In this document: piece by piece, positions 8,592 through 17,010 of the stretch
How the letters are laid out: the number at the start of each line of letters is the position of its first letter
Position numbering within the stretch: position 1 is the stretch's first letter
From: Rhodovulum steppense
GTDB taxonomy: Bacteria > Pseudomonadota > Alphaproteobacteria > Rhodobacterales > Rhodobacteraceae
Direction of reading: 5' to 3'
Assembly (NCBI RefSeq): GCF_004339675.1
Contig: NZ_SLVM01000007.1
Coordinates: forward strand, 62,001 to 126,000
DNA: 64,000 bases
Position numbers and translations under genes: made by a program
Notes under the pieces: generated by a model
Database searches by the model: none
Told to the model about the DNA's origin: nothing
The model's input: the letters and a program-made list of their open reading frames with translations, nothing else

Positions 8592-9304
8592 GACGCGGCT
8601 TGCCCGATGTCCTGGACGCACACCACGTCCTCGCCGAGGCGCAGCACCCATTGTCGGTTCACGCCCGACACGCGGATGACCCCGTCGCCTTGTGCAGTGC
8701 TGTTCACCGCGCGCTCGGCCCCGTTCGTGTAGCGGAAGATCGCGGGCACCGGCGTGTTCCGCGCGAAGCGAAAATAGGTGAAGGTGCCGTCATCCCAGAT
8801 CGCCGTAGGCGTGAACTCCAGGCGGCTGCTCACGGCATAGGTCGCGTTCGGCGCTCGCGCCGCGACCGCGCGCGCGGGCTGGACCCTGGCCTCGGGATAG
8901 CGGAACTGCACGACGTAATGCGGGGTCTCGCGCGCCTCGATCACGTGGAAGTAATAGGAGCGGCGGTTCGTATAGACCGTGATGTTGGTCGCCACGCCGG
9001 CGGCCATCGGCTTGATTGCGAAGGCGCGCCCACCGGGGACGCCATCGAACTGGAAGCCCACGGTGTCGCCCGCGATGATCGAGCGGATGGTCTCGCCCTC
9101 GCCGAACTCGACCGATGTCACGCGGGTGAGGGTGGTGACGATGCGGTAGACCTGCCCGTCGGTCCAGCTTGCGATGCGCACGCGATTGTCATGCGGGCCG
9201 GGGCGTGGGGTGATTTCGGCGAGGGCCGACGACGCAAGAAGCGCCAGCGCGCAGGCAAGGGTGGCGGCAGGAACAAGGGCAGGCTTTCCGGGGGTGCGGG
9301 TCAT
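8588..9304 (-). CDS. virB9: VirB9-family outer-membrane core protein
   Basis: A 238-residue periplasmic protein with a signal peptide cleaved after about residue 29 (ASSALA). The mature chain is beta-rich and shows the VirB9/TrbG pattern: DNRVRIASW at the N-terminus, TNITVYTNRRSYYFHV in the middle and the C-terminal domain with IWDDGTFTYFRF and NRQWVLRLGEDVVCVQD. The start at 9304 overlaps the virB8 stop (ATGA). It partners VirB10 and a VirB7-type lipoprotein in the outer-membrane ring. Confidence 0.95.
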   Translation of the reverse strand: MTRTPGKPALVPAATLACALALLASSALAEITPRPGPHDNRVRIASWTDGQVYRIVTTLTRVTSVEFGEGETIRSIIAGDTVGFQFDGVPGGRAFAIKPMAAGVATNITVYTNRRSYYFHVIEARETPHYVVQFRYPEARVQPARAVAARAPNATYAVSSRLEFTPTAIWDDGTFTYFRFARNTPVPAIFRYTNGAERAVNSTAQGDGVIRVSGVNRQWVLRLGEDVVCVQDIGQAAS

Positions 9305-9960
9305 TCGGAACGGTCCGATCGGATGGCATATTGGGTGACGGTGAAGCCGAAGGGGTTCTGCCAGACATCGTCGATCGAGCGGGTCCGTTCGGGACGAAAG
9401 GCAAACATGAGCGTGGCGGTGAACATCCCCGCCTGCGCCCCCTGGGGACCGGAGAGCCGTTTCCTCAGCCTTACCTGGGCGCGGTTCTCGCCGATCAGCG
9501 TGATCGAGGCGATCTCGACGGCCATCTCGGAGGATGGTCCATAGCGCGTTGGCGGATAGCTCTCCTGCCCCGAGGTCCACATCGCGCGCATGCTGGCCTC
9601 GGCTGCCCCGGTCGATTGGGCCAGGACCCGGCGCACGCGCATGTCGTTATCGAGCTGGTTGTAGCTCTCGCGGTCGAGGATATAGCGGTAGATCTGCGCC
9701 TCGATGATCGCGGGCCGCTCGGCGAGCGAGACGGCCGCGACCGTAGCATTCGGGAGCGCCATGCCGGTTTCCGGGTCATAGGGCACGACCACGGGCGGCG
9801 GGGTCTCGATCATCAGGGCGACGGCGGCGGCGGCAAGACAGCCGATCACGCCGAACCCCGCGCCGCCGATCCCGATCATCTGCCAGAGCCGCTCGCGGCG
9901 CAGCGCGCCGTGGATCAGCTCCTCTTCCACGAGTTCGCGGGTGCTCAGGCCAGTGGTCAT
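9301..9960 (-). CDS. virB8: VirB8-family inner-membrane assembly factor
   Basis: A 219-residue bitopic protein with a short cytoplasmic N-terminus, one membrane helix at about residues 29-50 and a periplasmic NTF2-like domain. That domain contains DRESYNQLDNDMRVRRVLAQS and the C-terminal strand NPFGFTVTQYAIRSD. ATG at 9960 is preferred because a G-rich ribosome site lies just upstream. An alternative ATG at 9978 overlaps the virB5 stop and would add six residues. VirB8 is the nucleation factor of the channel in characterised systems. Confidence 0.92.
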   Translation of the reverse strand: MTTGLSTRELVEEELIHGALRRERLWQMIGIGGAGFGVIGCLAAAAVALMIETPPPVVVPYDPETGMALPNATVAAVSLAERPAIIEAQIYRYILDRESYNQLDNDMRVRRVLAQSTGAAEASMRAMWTSGQESYPPTRYGPSSEMAVEIASITLIGENRAQVRLRKRLSGPQGAQAGMFTATLMFAFRPERTRSIDDVWQNPFGFTVTQYAIRSDRSE

Positions 9961-9974
9961 GTCAGGCCCCCCGG

Positions 9975-10772
9975 TCATGGCCGCAAGCTCGGCAGGGTGA
10001 AGTCCATGTAGCGGCGTTCCTCGGCGATGGTGGCGGCATCGACCACCCCGGCATTGCCGGCGCCGAGGGTCTGGATTGCCTCGAGCTCCCACATCCGCGT
10101 CATGGCGATGGCCAGTTCGGCGGTGACCCGGGTGTTGTGGTCCATCGCGGCCTTCAGATCCTCCATCTCGGGAATCTTCGCGACCAGCCGCTCGACCCGT
10201 TCGAGCGACTGGGCGGCCTCGGCATGGCTGTTCTGGGCCGCGGCCGACATGACCGCGCCGGTGGTGGCGCGCGTGGCCACGCCCTCGGCCCCGGGTTTGC
10301 CGCTGGTCGCGATCTCGCGCAGCGAGTTCTCGTCAAAGCCGGCGCGCGCCAGCGCCTGTTCCATCTGGGTGCGCATGGGGCCTGCCGTGACGCCGAGAAG
10401 GTTGCTCCAGTCGCCCGCCTGGATGCCTCGGATGAGGCCTGGCAGATCGCGGAACTTGGCCTCGAGGAGCCCGTCGAGACCGTCGCCCATGACCATGCCG
10501 AGGATGCTGCGCGGTCCGGTGAGCGAGGCATGCATCTGTTGCAGCTGATCGAGTTGGTTCTGGACCACGTCGAGCTGTTCGAGGGCATTGTCCAGAAGAT
10601 CGGTCTGGATCCCGAAATCCTGCAGCATCTGCTGAAGCTGGCGGATTTCCTGGGCGATGTTCTGGGTGTCGACCGTGGGCACGCCCTGCGCGGTGACAGG
10701 GCCCGCGAGGGCGGTGCTCACCGCGAGGGCCACGGCGCCGGTGGCGAGGGAACGGGTCAGGCGCGGGATCAT
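9975..10772 (-). CDS. virB5: VirB5-family minor pilus protein
   Basis: A 265-residue secreted protein with a signal peptide cleaved after about residue 29 (VTAQ|GVPTVD). A helical coiled coil follows at about residues 35-85 (QEIRQLQQML, LEQLDVVQNQLDQLQQ). The C-terminal helical part ends in ERRYMDFTLPSLRP. These N- and C-terminal signatures recur in the upstream gene at 10769-11962, making the two paralogues. VirB5 sits at the pilus tip in characterised systems. The ATG overlaps the previous stop. Confidence 0.88.
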   Translation of the reverse strand: MIPRLTRSLATGAVALAVSTALAGPVTAQGVPTVDTQNIAQEIRQLQQMLQDFGIQTDLLDNALEQLDVVQNQLDQLQQMHASLTGPRSILGMVMGDGLDGLLEAKFRDLPGLIRGIQAGDWSNLLGVTAGPMRTQMEQALARAGFDENSLREIATSGKPGAEGVATRATTGAVMSAAAQNSHAEAAQSLERVERLVAKIPEMEDLKAAMDHNTRVTAELAIAMTRMWELEAIQTLGAGNAGVVDAATIAEERRYMDFTLPSLRP

Positions 10773-11962
10773 CGCAACGTCTCCAGGGTGAAATTCATGA
10801 ACTGCCGCTCGGCGACCTGGACCGCGGCCATGGCGAGCTGTTCCTCGCTGAGCGGCTGGGTATGGACGGCCTTGATGCGGGTGCGGATCGCGACCAGCCG
10901 GGCGAGCTCGGCCCGGGCATAGGTGTTGAGCGCGATAGCCTCGTTCAGGTCCCTGGTCTCGCCGATGCGGGCAATGATGTCCTGGACGCGCAGCGCGGCC
11001 GCCTGGACCGAGACCAGCGAATAATCGCCATAGACGCCCGCGCCATGGGCCGAGAGGCTGAAGCTCGCGTTGGCCAGCAGGACCGGGTCGACGGTGCCGA
11101 GGGCATCGATCCCGCCCACGGCCGCAAGGTAGCGGTTGTATTGCTGGGGGGTCACCACGACATAGGCTTGGGTCTCCGCGAAGGGGGGGACGCCGCCATA
11201 TTGCTGCACCCGGCCCGGGCCCGCGTTATAGGCCGCGAGCGCGTGGATGATGTTGCCATCGAACATGCCCAGCATCTGCGCGAGGTAGCGTGCGCCGCCC
11301 GTGACCTGCAGCCAGGGGTCGTCGTAATAGGCGGGGTAGATCCCGAGATCGCCCGCGGTGTCGGGCATGATCTGGGTCAGGCCGAAGGCGCCCGCGGGCG
11401 AGCGGGCGCCGATCTGGAATCGGCTTTCCTGCCAGATCAGGGCCTGCAACAGGCAGCGCCATTGCACGAGCGTGAGCCCGGCGCGGCCCACGCCGGGCAG
11501 GCCGTGGGTATGGCGCGCGGCGCGGATGATCAGCTCCTCCACCCCTTCCCGTGCATCGCCGAAAATTCGCGCGGAGGCCGGGTTGGGATCCTCGGGCGCA
11601 TAGAGGCTGGCGGCGGCGGTGCTGATACCTGCCGCTTCCCCCTGCCCGGACTCGAGCCCGGCCACGCTGCCCGCGACGTCACCGGCGCGCAGCGTCATGG
11701 CATCCATGATCGCGTTCAGCGCCGCGAGCTGCTGGCGCTCGATCTCGGCCAGTTCCTGCACACGGGCGAGGCGGTCCTGCTGAAGTGCGAGATCCTGTTC
11801 GCGCTGCTCGACGATCGCCTGCCGCCCCGCGAAGAGGCGCATGTCGAAGGTCGGCACCCCCTGGGCGGAGGCCGGGGCGCCGCACCATCCCCCGAACGAG
11901 CTGGCGAGTGCGCTCGCAAGGAGCGCGGACCGCGCCGCGCCATGGAAGCAGGTGGCGGTCAT
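10769..11962 (-). CDS. VirB5-like protein with an inserted lytic transglycosylase (SLT) domain
   Basis: A 397-residue secreted protein that appears to combine two T4SS functions. After a signal peptide (cleavage near residue 34), residues 35-90 (GVPTFD plus coiled coil) and the C-terminus (about 318-397, ending RQFMNFTLETLR) match the ends of the next gene, virB5. Residues about 165-272 are instead a lysozyme-like SLT domain: IWQESRF with the likely catalytic E179, AFGLTQIMPDTA, and ALAAYNAGPGRV. SLT enzymes open peptidoglycan for channel assembly. A separate SLT gene (virB1, 15174-15908) lies upstream, so the operon encodes two. The fusion reading is inferred from pattern similarity and is fairly clear. 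Confidence 0.85.
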   Translation of the reverse strand: MTATCFHGAARSALLASALASSFGGWCGAPASAQGVPTFDMRLFAGRQAIVEQREQDLALQQDRLARVQELAEIERQQLAALNAIMDAMTLRAGDVAGSVAGLESGQGEAAGISTAAASLYAPEDPNPASARIFGDAREGVEELIIRAARHTHGLPGVGRAGLTLVQWRCLLQALIWQESRFQIGARSPAGAFGLTQIMPDTAGDLGIYPAYYDDPWLQVTGGARYLAQMLGMFDGNIIHALAAYNAGPGRVQQYGGVPPFAETQAYVVVTPQQYNRYLAAVGGIDALGTVDPVLLANASFSLSAHGAGVYGDYSLVSVQAAALRVQDIIARIGETRDLNEAIALNTYARAELARLVAIRTRIKAVHTQPLSEEQLAMAAVQVAERQFMNFTLETLR

Positions 11963-11966
11963 CGGA

Positions 11967-12179
11967 TCAGCCGCCCGTCCCCGGCATCACGAAGTCGCAG
12001 GCCGACGCGCGCCGCGTGACCTCGCCGCCCGTGCCGGCGATCGAGGGCTTGGACGCCACGCCTGCCGGCGCCTCGCGGAAGGTGAAGCAGTTCGCTTTGG
12101 CAGGGTGATGCTGGGCGCAGGCCGAGAGGCTCGAGATCAGGCCGATCAGCGCAAGGCTGCGGGCAATGGGACGGGTCAT
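11967..12179 (-). CDS. Small outer-membrane lipoprotein, probable VirB7 equivalent
   Basis: A 70-residue protein whose signal ends in a lipobox LSAC (Cys21). The mature part has two more cysteines (C31 and C61). The ATG at 12179 overlaps the virB4 stop as ATGA. VirB7 is a short lipoprotein that anchors VirB9 in the outer membrane, and no other candidate exists in the operon. The assignment is positional, because VirB7 proteins have little sequence conservation. The sequence also resembles small T4SS lipoproteins seen between virB4 and virB5-like genes in related plasmids. Confidence 0.7.
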   Translation of the reverse strand: MTRPIARSLALIGLISSLSACAQHHPAKANCFTFREAPAGVASKPSIAGTGGEVTRRASACDFVMPGTGG

Positions 12180-14581
12180 GTCACTCTCCAGAAATCGGGG
12201 CGGTCGCGATAATCGGCGCCGACAAGGGCCTCGCCCTTCTCCATGCCGCCAAGGATGGTCACGAGGGGGCCGAGGGCGCCGAGATCGGCATCGATCACCA
12301 CGGCGCCGCGATCGTCGCGCACGAGCGCCAGCCGCGAGGCGGAGCCGACGCCCAGAAGCACATCGAGTTCCTTGTCGCCGAGGCCGAGCATCGCGTAATC
12401 GGCGGCCGAGGCGCGGATATTGGGCAGGAGCACCTGGGTCGGCACGGCTTCCACGATGGTCTTGCCGGTGCGGGTTCTCTCGAGCTGGCTGGCATATTGC
12501 GTCATCATCACGACGACGGCGTTCTGCTTGCGGGCGGTCACCAGCCAGTTGCTGAGCCGCTCCGCGAAATACGTGTTGTCGAGCGCCTTCCAGGCCTCGT
12601 CGATCACGATGATCGTGGGCCTGCGATCCTCGATCACCCGCTCGATGCGCCGGAAGAGGTAGGAAAGCACTGCCATGCGTTCCCGTTCGCTTTCGGAATC
12701 GAGGATGCCGGTCAGGTCGAACCCGGCAATGTCGCCGTCGAGGCTGCCCCCGAGCTTGAACGTGTCCTCGGCATTGGCGCCGAAGATCCAGCCGTAGCGG
12801 CCGCCTGCGGTCCATTCCTGCATGCGCTCGAACAGATCGCCCCCGTCATCGGTCGAGACCAGGAGCGAGGTGAAGTCCGACCAGTTCCGGAGGCCCGCGT
12901 TCCGCGCGCTTGCGTTCTGGCGCACGACCTCCTGCAACCGGTTGGTCTGCACCGGCGTGAGCGGCCGGTCGCGGCGCTCGAGCAGGCTTGCGAGCCAGTC
13001 CGCAAGCCAGGCCTGGCCACGTAGGTCGATCTCGGTCTGCAGCGGATTGAGCCCCGTGGGTCGACCGGCCCGTACGGTCGAATAGCTGCCGCCGAGCGCG
13101 CGGACTACCATTTCCATGCCCGCGCGATAGTCGAAGACGAAGGTCCGCGTGCCCGCACGCCGCGCCATGGTCATCAGAAAACCCGCCAGAACGGATTTGC
13201 CCGAGCCGGGGCGGCCGAGGATCAGGGTATGCCCGCCCGTAGGCTCGCGGTCGGGTGCGCCCTGTTCATGGAAGTTGAAGCGAAAGCCGCTGCGGTCCGG
13301 GGTCGGAAAGAGCGCGATCGGCATGCCCCAGGGGACTTCCCGTCCGGCCTTGCCGAGCGGCGTGCGGTGGAAGGTGGCGAGATCGGCGAAATTGTGGTTC
13401 GTGATCGCGGCCTTGCGGCTGCGCGCGCCCGTGTTCCCGGGATGCTGCGCCATGAAATGCGCCCGCGCCCCGAAGGCTTCCGAGATCAGGTTGATGCCGG
13501 AGGTGGCCGAGATGTTGCGGATCTCGGCCGCGATGTCGTCGAGAGCGGCCTGGGTGCGCGCGTAGACGGCAACCGTCATGTGGTGCTCGCCGAAGATCAG
13601 GCGTTTTGATTCCAGGTCGTCCTGGGCCAGTTCCAGTTCCTGCGCGAGGCTGACCGCCCCGTCATCGGCCGCCTGCATCAGGCGCAGCTGCCGCTTGATC
13701 CGGCCCGCCATGATGTTGGCGTTGATCGGCACGAAGGAGTGGGTGACCACCATATCGACGGGCAGGTTCAGCTCGTCGAGCATCAGGCTGTCGGTCCTGG
13801 CGGGGTAGGTCTTGACCGCGAAGATCGTGCCGAACTTGTCGCCCACGGCGCCATCGGAAAGCGCGATCGTCGTGCCGCGGAAGGTGACGCGGGTATTGGC
13901 CACATCCTCGGCGATCACGCCCAAGCGTGACCTAGGGAAGAGCGGGTGCTCCTCGCCGGTGTTCAGCGCGCCCAGAAAGCCCAGGAGCTCGCCGGTGCTG
14001 GCCGCGAGAAGGCGCGGGTTCAACGCGTCGAAGGAGGAGAGCAGAAAGCCCACGACCTCGTCGAGCTGGCGCAGGCGCCGGGTGGTGTCTGCCGCAAGCC
14101 GCGCCCGCGGGGCCGCGAGGCCGAAGGGCAGACGGCTGACGCTGTCGGGACGCTTCAGGACCGAAAGCGTGAGCGTCTTGTCCCGCAGACCCGACCGGCC
14201 GAGATGGGCCTGCCAGCGCTGATCGACGGCAGCGGCAAAGCCGTCGCCCGGGATCGGCGGCAGGGTGACATCGACGGCTTTCGAGACCTTGTGCAGGTAG
14301 AAGGAGAACGGGGTTCCAACCTGCGCGAGGATGCCTGCAAGCAGCCCGCCGATCCGGTCGAGATGGGCGTCCTCGCTCGTCGTGCTGTTCACCCCCTCGA
14401 GCCGGATGCATTGCATCAGCTCGTTGCCGCGCGTCCGGATCGTGCAGTCGGTGACGAGGCTGACATAAGGCAGCATTGCCGAGAGCCGCTTCTCGCCCTT
14501 GACCCAGGCGGGCAGCGCGGTCAGCGGATCGAAGGCGTCTGCGTCCGGATCGGCCACTCCATCACGGGGCATAGCTGTCAC
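12176..14581 (-). CDS. virB4: VirB4-family T4SS ATPase
   Basis: This 801-residue ATPase is the largest motor of the secretion channel. The N-terminal half is the CagE/TrbE/VirB family domain. The C-terminal half has Walker A at about residues 456-463 (GRPGSGKS) and Walker B near 640 (TIIVIDEAWKAL), followed by MTQYASQLE. Length is typical. The ATG at 14581 overlaps the virB3 end by 20 bp; a second ATG three codons in is also possible. It is the best marker that this operon is a complete VirB-type system. Confidence 0.96.
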   Translation of the reverse strand: MTAMPRDGVADPDADAFDPLTALPAWVKGEKRLSAMLPYVSLVTDCTIRTRGNELMQCIRLEGVNSTTSEDAHLDRIGGLLAGILAQVGTPFSFYLHKVSKAVDVTLPPIPGDGFAAAVDQRWQAHLGRSGLRDKTLTLSVLKRPDSVSRLPFGLAAPRARLAADTTRRLRQLDEVVGFLLSSFDALNPRLLAASTGELLGFLGALNTGEEHPLFPRSRLGVIAEDVANTRVTFRGTTIALSDGAVGDKFGTIFAVKTYPARTDSLMLDELNLPVDMVVTHSFVPINANIMAGRIKRQLRLMQAADDGAVSLAQELELAQDDLESKRLIFGEHHMTVAVYARTQAALDDIAAEIRNISATSGINLISEAFGARAHFMAQHPGNTGARSRKAAITNHNFADLATFHRTPLGKAGREVPWGMPIALFPTPDRSGFRFNFHEQGAPDREPTGGHTLILGRPGSGKSVLAGFLMTMARRAGTRTFVFDYRAGMEMVVRALGGSYSTVRAGRPTGLNPLQTEIDLRGQAWLADWLASLLERRDRPLTPVQTNRLQEVVRQNASARNAGLRNWSDFTSLLVSTDDGGDLFERMQEWTAGGRYGWIFGANAEDTFKLGGSLDGDIAGFDLTGILDSESERERMAVLSYLFRRIERVIEDRRPTIIVIDEAWKALDNTYFAERLSNWLVTARKQNAVVVMMTQYASQLERTRTGKTIVEAVPTQVLLPNIRASAADYAMLGLGDKELDVLLGVGSASRLALVRDDRGAVVIDADLGALGPLVTILGGMEKGEALVGADYRDRPDFWRVT

Positions 14582-14840
14582 CCCCGTGGATCCTTCGGTT
14601 CGACGTCGGCGGCGTTTCCTGCAAGGTGATCACCAGCACATCGAGGAAGTTCGGGTCCCAATCCGCCGCCTTCCACAGCGCAGGCCAGGCCAGCCCCGCG
14701 ACCACGGCCACCACCCAGCTCTGCACCCAGAGGAACAGAAGCGCGGAGCCGAAGAGCCAGACCATGGCATACATGATCGGAAGGCCCATCAGCTTGGGTG
14801 GCCTCAGAAGGCCGATGAAAACGCGGGACTGCTCAGCCAT
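14562..14840 (-). CDS. virB3: VirB3-family inner-membrane protein
   Basis: A 92-residue protein with two adjacent hydrophobic segments at about residues 18-38 and 40-58, a conserved GLLRPPKLMGLP segment before them and a polar C-terminus. The start at 14840 gives a standard-length VirB3; longer in-frame starts would read through the virB2 tail. VirB3 works with VirB4 and VirB6 in the inner-membrane complex and in some systems is fused to VirB4; here the two genes overlap by 20 bp. Confidence 0.88.
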   Translation of the reverse strand: MAEQSRVFIGLLRPPKLMGLPIMYAMVWLFGSALLFLWVQSWVVAVVAGLAWPALWKAADWDPNFLDVLVITLQETPPTSNRRIHGGDSYAP

Positions 14841-14862
14841 GGCGGGACTCGGGGTCGGAAGC

Positions 14863-15177
14863 TCAGGTCGACCAGATGGCGGCGACGATGGTGGGCGCTG
14901 CGGCGATGCCCGCAATCGCGACCACCACCCAGAGCGCCTGCCGGAAATCGAGGATGCCGAAGAGCCAGGACAGGAACACCCCGATCAGCGCCAGCGTGCC
15001 GATCACGATGCCCAGGGGCCCGGTGATCGCATCGACGATGCCCTGCAGCAGGGTCTGGACCGGCGAGAGGTCGATACTCTGTGCAAGCGCGGGGCCCGCC
15101 AGCGCGATGAGGGCCGTCGCGCCAAGCGCGGTGAAGGCCCGTGTGCGGAGCAGGCTGTGAATGGTCCGTGACGTCAC
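14863..15177 (-). CDS. virB2: VirB2/TrbC-family major pilin
   Basis: A 104-residue prepilin with a long signal peptide cleaved after ALA32, then a short polar stretch and two hydrophobic helices (about residues 50-72 and 77-100) joined by a small charged loop (GILDFRQ). This is the standard layout of VirB2 pilins. The start overlaps the virB1 stop by four bases. Confidence 0.9.
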   Translation of the reverse strand: MTSRTIHSLLRTRAFTALGATALIALAGPALAQSIDLSPVQTLLQGIVDAITGPLGIVIGTLALIGVFLSWLFGILDFRQALWVVVAIAGIAAAPTIVAAIWST

Positions 15178-15908
15178 GACAGTTCTCCTCTGAGCCGCTG
15201 GAACACGGCTGTCACGCGGGCGACATGCCCTTGGGTTTCTCGAAAGGGGGGAATGGCGCCATGGCGGGCGACCGCATCGGGCCCGGCATTGTAGGCGGCA
15301 AGCGCGAGCGCCGGATCGCCGAACCGCTCGAGCATCATCAGCAGGTAGCGCGCAGAACCATCGAGGTTCTGTGCGACGTCATGCGGATCGACGCCCAGAT
15401 CGCGCGCGGTACCGGGCATCAGCTGGCCGAGCCCGATGGCCCCCGCATGGCTGAGTGCGCGCGGGTCATAGGCGCTCTCGACCTCGATATTGGCGCGGTA
15501 GAACAATGCCCAATCGGTGACCGACAGACCGGCACGGCGAAGCCCCACATGGCCGCCATAGCGCAGCGCCGTGGTCTCGATCGCGTGCAGGATCTCGGGG
15601 GCGGCGCGGACGGTGCGCGGGGCGACAGCCGCAGCAACCCGGCCTGGCGGGCGGTCATCGGCATGTGCGTTTGGTTCTGCAAAGAGAAAGAGGCGATCCG
15701 CTTGCGCCTCGGCCGCACCGTCAAACGCGCGCGGGAGGCTCCTGTCCTCGCTGACGGAAATCAGCCGACCATCCGGGCCAACCGAGAAAACGAACACGTC
15801 AGCCAGGGCCGGCGGCGCGGAACAGACGCCTGTACCCAGGGCAATGACGAGCGCGATCGCGCGGTCAGCTGTCCTTGACCAGAACCGGGCCGGTGCGCGG
15901 CGGGGCAA
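15174..15908 (-). CDS. virB1: VirB1-like lytic transglycosylase
   Basis: A periplasmic SLT-domain enzyme that cleaves peptidoglycan locally for channel assembly. The domain runs from about the middle to the C-terminus. It contains ANIEVESAYDPRALSHAGA with the probable catalytic Glu, AIGLGQLMPGTARDLGV, and ALAAYNAGPDAVARHG. A hydrophobic signal (ALVIALGTGVCSAPPALA) lies near the N-terminus. No ATG fits that signal. TTG at 15908, overlapping the previous gene by 44 bp, gives a 244-residue protein and is the best guess; longer in-frame starts would run antisense-like through the upstream gene. Confidence 0.85.
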   Translation of the reverse strand: MPRRAPARFWSRTADRAIALVIALGTGVCSAPPALADVFVFSVGPDGRLISVSEDRSLPRAFDGAAEAQADRLFLFAEPNAHADDRPPGRVAAAVAPRTVRAAPEILHAIETTALRYGGHVGLRRAGLSVTDWALFYRANIEVESAYDPRALSHAGAIGLGQLMPGTARDLGVDPHDVAQNLDGSARYLLMMLERFGDPALALAAYNAGPDAVARHGAIPPFRETQGHVARVTAVFQRLRGELS

Positions 15909-16224
15909 CGCGGCCGGGGGCGGCGTGACGCTCGCGTCCGCCCTCGAGGAGCGGGATGCTGGCGCTTGTGCAGCCCATCTCGGCAAGGAAGCTGACAAGA
16001 CCGACGATGGTCTTGAACTCCCGCACCTTGAGAATGCTGCGGCTGGTGACGAGCATCTTGTCCGCGCGTCCGTCTTCCGCGACGGCCCGCGCAACCCAGG
16101 TGCCGTACCAGCTGTTGTGGCGCTTCTCGGCCCCTTCCTTGCAGACGACCTCGAGGAGGTATCCGTCGGCCAGGAGGCTGCGCAATCCGTCTTCTGTAAC
16201 CACATTCGGTGCTTCTTCTATCAT
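15865..16224 (-). CDS. Conserved-looking small protein at the head of the T4SS operon
   Basis: A 119-residue, probably cytoplasmic protein without signal or membrane helix. It starts MIEEAPNVVTEDG with a GGGAG ribosome site upstream, and contains SWYGTWVAR and a region predicted to be mixed alpha/beta. It is the first gene of the leftward operon and overlaps virB1. I do not recognise a domain. Its place suggests a regulator or small accessory of conjugation, but the sequence does not prove it. Confidence 0.7.
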   Translation of the reverse strand: MIEEAPNVVTEDGLRSLLADGYLLEVVCKEGAEKRHNSWYGTWVARAVAEDGRADKMLVTSRSILKVREFKTIVGLVSFLAEMGCTSASIPLLEGGRERHAAPGRVAPPRTGPVLVKDS

Positions 16225-16335
16225 GGCTCCCGCTTCGGGTCCTTTCCTGGCTGGGGTGCAGCATCGGTCCCGCGGGGTCGCAACACCACGGGCGATACAA
16301 AACAACATGAACATTGGCAAGACAATAAAACCGTA

Positions 16336-16365
16336 TTGACGAAGATCGCCTTGCCCTGATAACGT
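16336..16365 (+). promoter_or_regulatory. Candidate sigma-70-like promoter for the small secreted gene at 16420
   Basis: TTGACG (16336-16341) and TAACGT (16360-16365) are separated by 18 bases in an AT-richer stretch between the divergent T4SS operon and the rightward gene. A strong ribosome site AAAAGGAGG follows at about 16399-16407. Confidence 0.4.
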
Positions 16366-16419
16366 CCCTACCGCACGACATAACAACATTAAAGGCGCAA
16401 AAGGAGGTTTGCCCTGCAC

Positions 16420-16698
16420 ATGTCATGCGTGTGCAGCGCCGTCGTCGCGCTGCTGCTCGGCCCGACCTGCACGCAAGGTGCGATGGCCTCCCCCTGCCCG
16501 GCCCCCGACCCTCCGTATCTCCCCCAATCGCCCGGGGACATGCGCGCCTATGCCGACCTGCTCAGGGCGGATTTCGAGGGCTATTTCGCCGACGTTCAGG
16601 CCTATTTCCGTTGCCTCGATGACGAACGCGCGCGGGCCATCACCGAGGCGCGCGAGGTCAGCGAGGCCTATGGGCGGTCCCAGCGCGCGCAGCAGTGA
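16420..16698 (+). CDS. Small secreted protein, unknown function
   Basis: A 92-residue protein with a hydrophobic N-terminus (MSCVCSAVVALLLGPTCTQGAMA) that could be a signal peptide. A Pro-rich stretch follows, then an amphipathic acidic helix region (DLLRADFEGYFADVQAYFRCLDDERARAITEAREVSEAYG in the genome, quoted here only in outline). The ATG at 16420 follows AAGGAGG by 13 bases. It is transcribed away from the T4SS operon. It looks like small periplasmic accessory proteins next to plasmid transfer genes, but the family is not recognised. Confidence 0.65.
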   Translation: MSCVCSAVVALLLGPTCTQGAMASPCPAPDPPYLPQSPGDMRAYADLLRADFEGYFADVQAYFRCLDDERARAITEAREVSEAYGRSQRAQQ

Positions 16699-17010
16699 GC
16701 GCGCCTGAGGCGGGAAGGCGGGAATGTGTCCCGGCGGATGACAGAGTGGAGTGCCTCCCGAAACCGGCCGGGACGCAAACCCCCGAACTGGTCCACCATG
16801 ACAACGCGTTCCCGGTCTGGTGACCAGATCGCCCCCTCGCGCCCGGCGGGGAAATCGGCCGGGGCCTGGGGACTCGAGCGGCGCCGTGCGGGCGCCTGGT
16901 CTGCTCTGGTCGAGGCACCCGGTCCGTTGGTGATCCTGTTGCGATGAAATCCGATTGAAGTCGGTAATGGTGTATTGTATCGGCTATGCTATTTTGTAGG
17001 GAGTCGACAC
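16699..17010. other. Intergenic region
   Basis: About 310 bp without a supported gene. It contains a 13-bp palindrome TCTGGT-G-ACCAGA (16816-16828) that could be a protein site, and an AT-richer stretch at 16945-17000 that probably carries the promoter of the next gene. Nothing more is visible. Confidence 0.4.

Noticed and set aside
15909-16205. N-terminal extension of the virB1-like gene to 16205
   Set aside because: The extension is a shadow of the gene at 15865-16224 and has no protein-like features; a signal peptide starts only near 15880.
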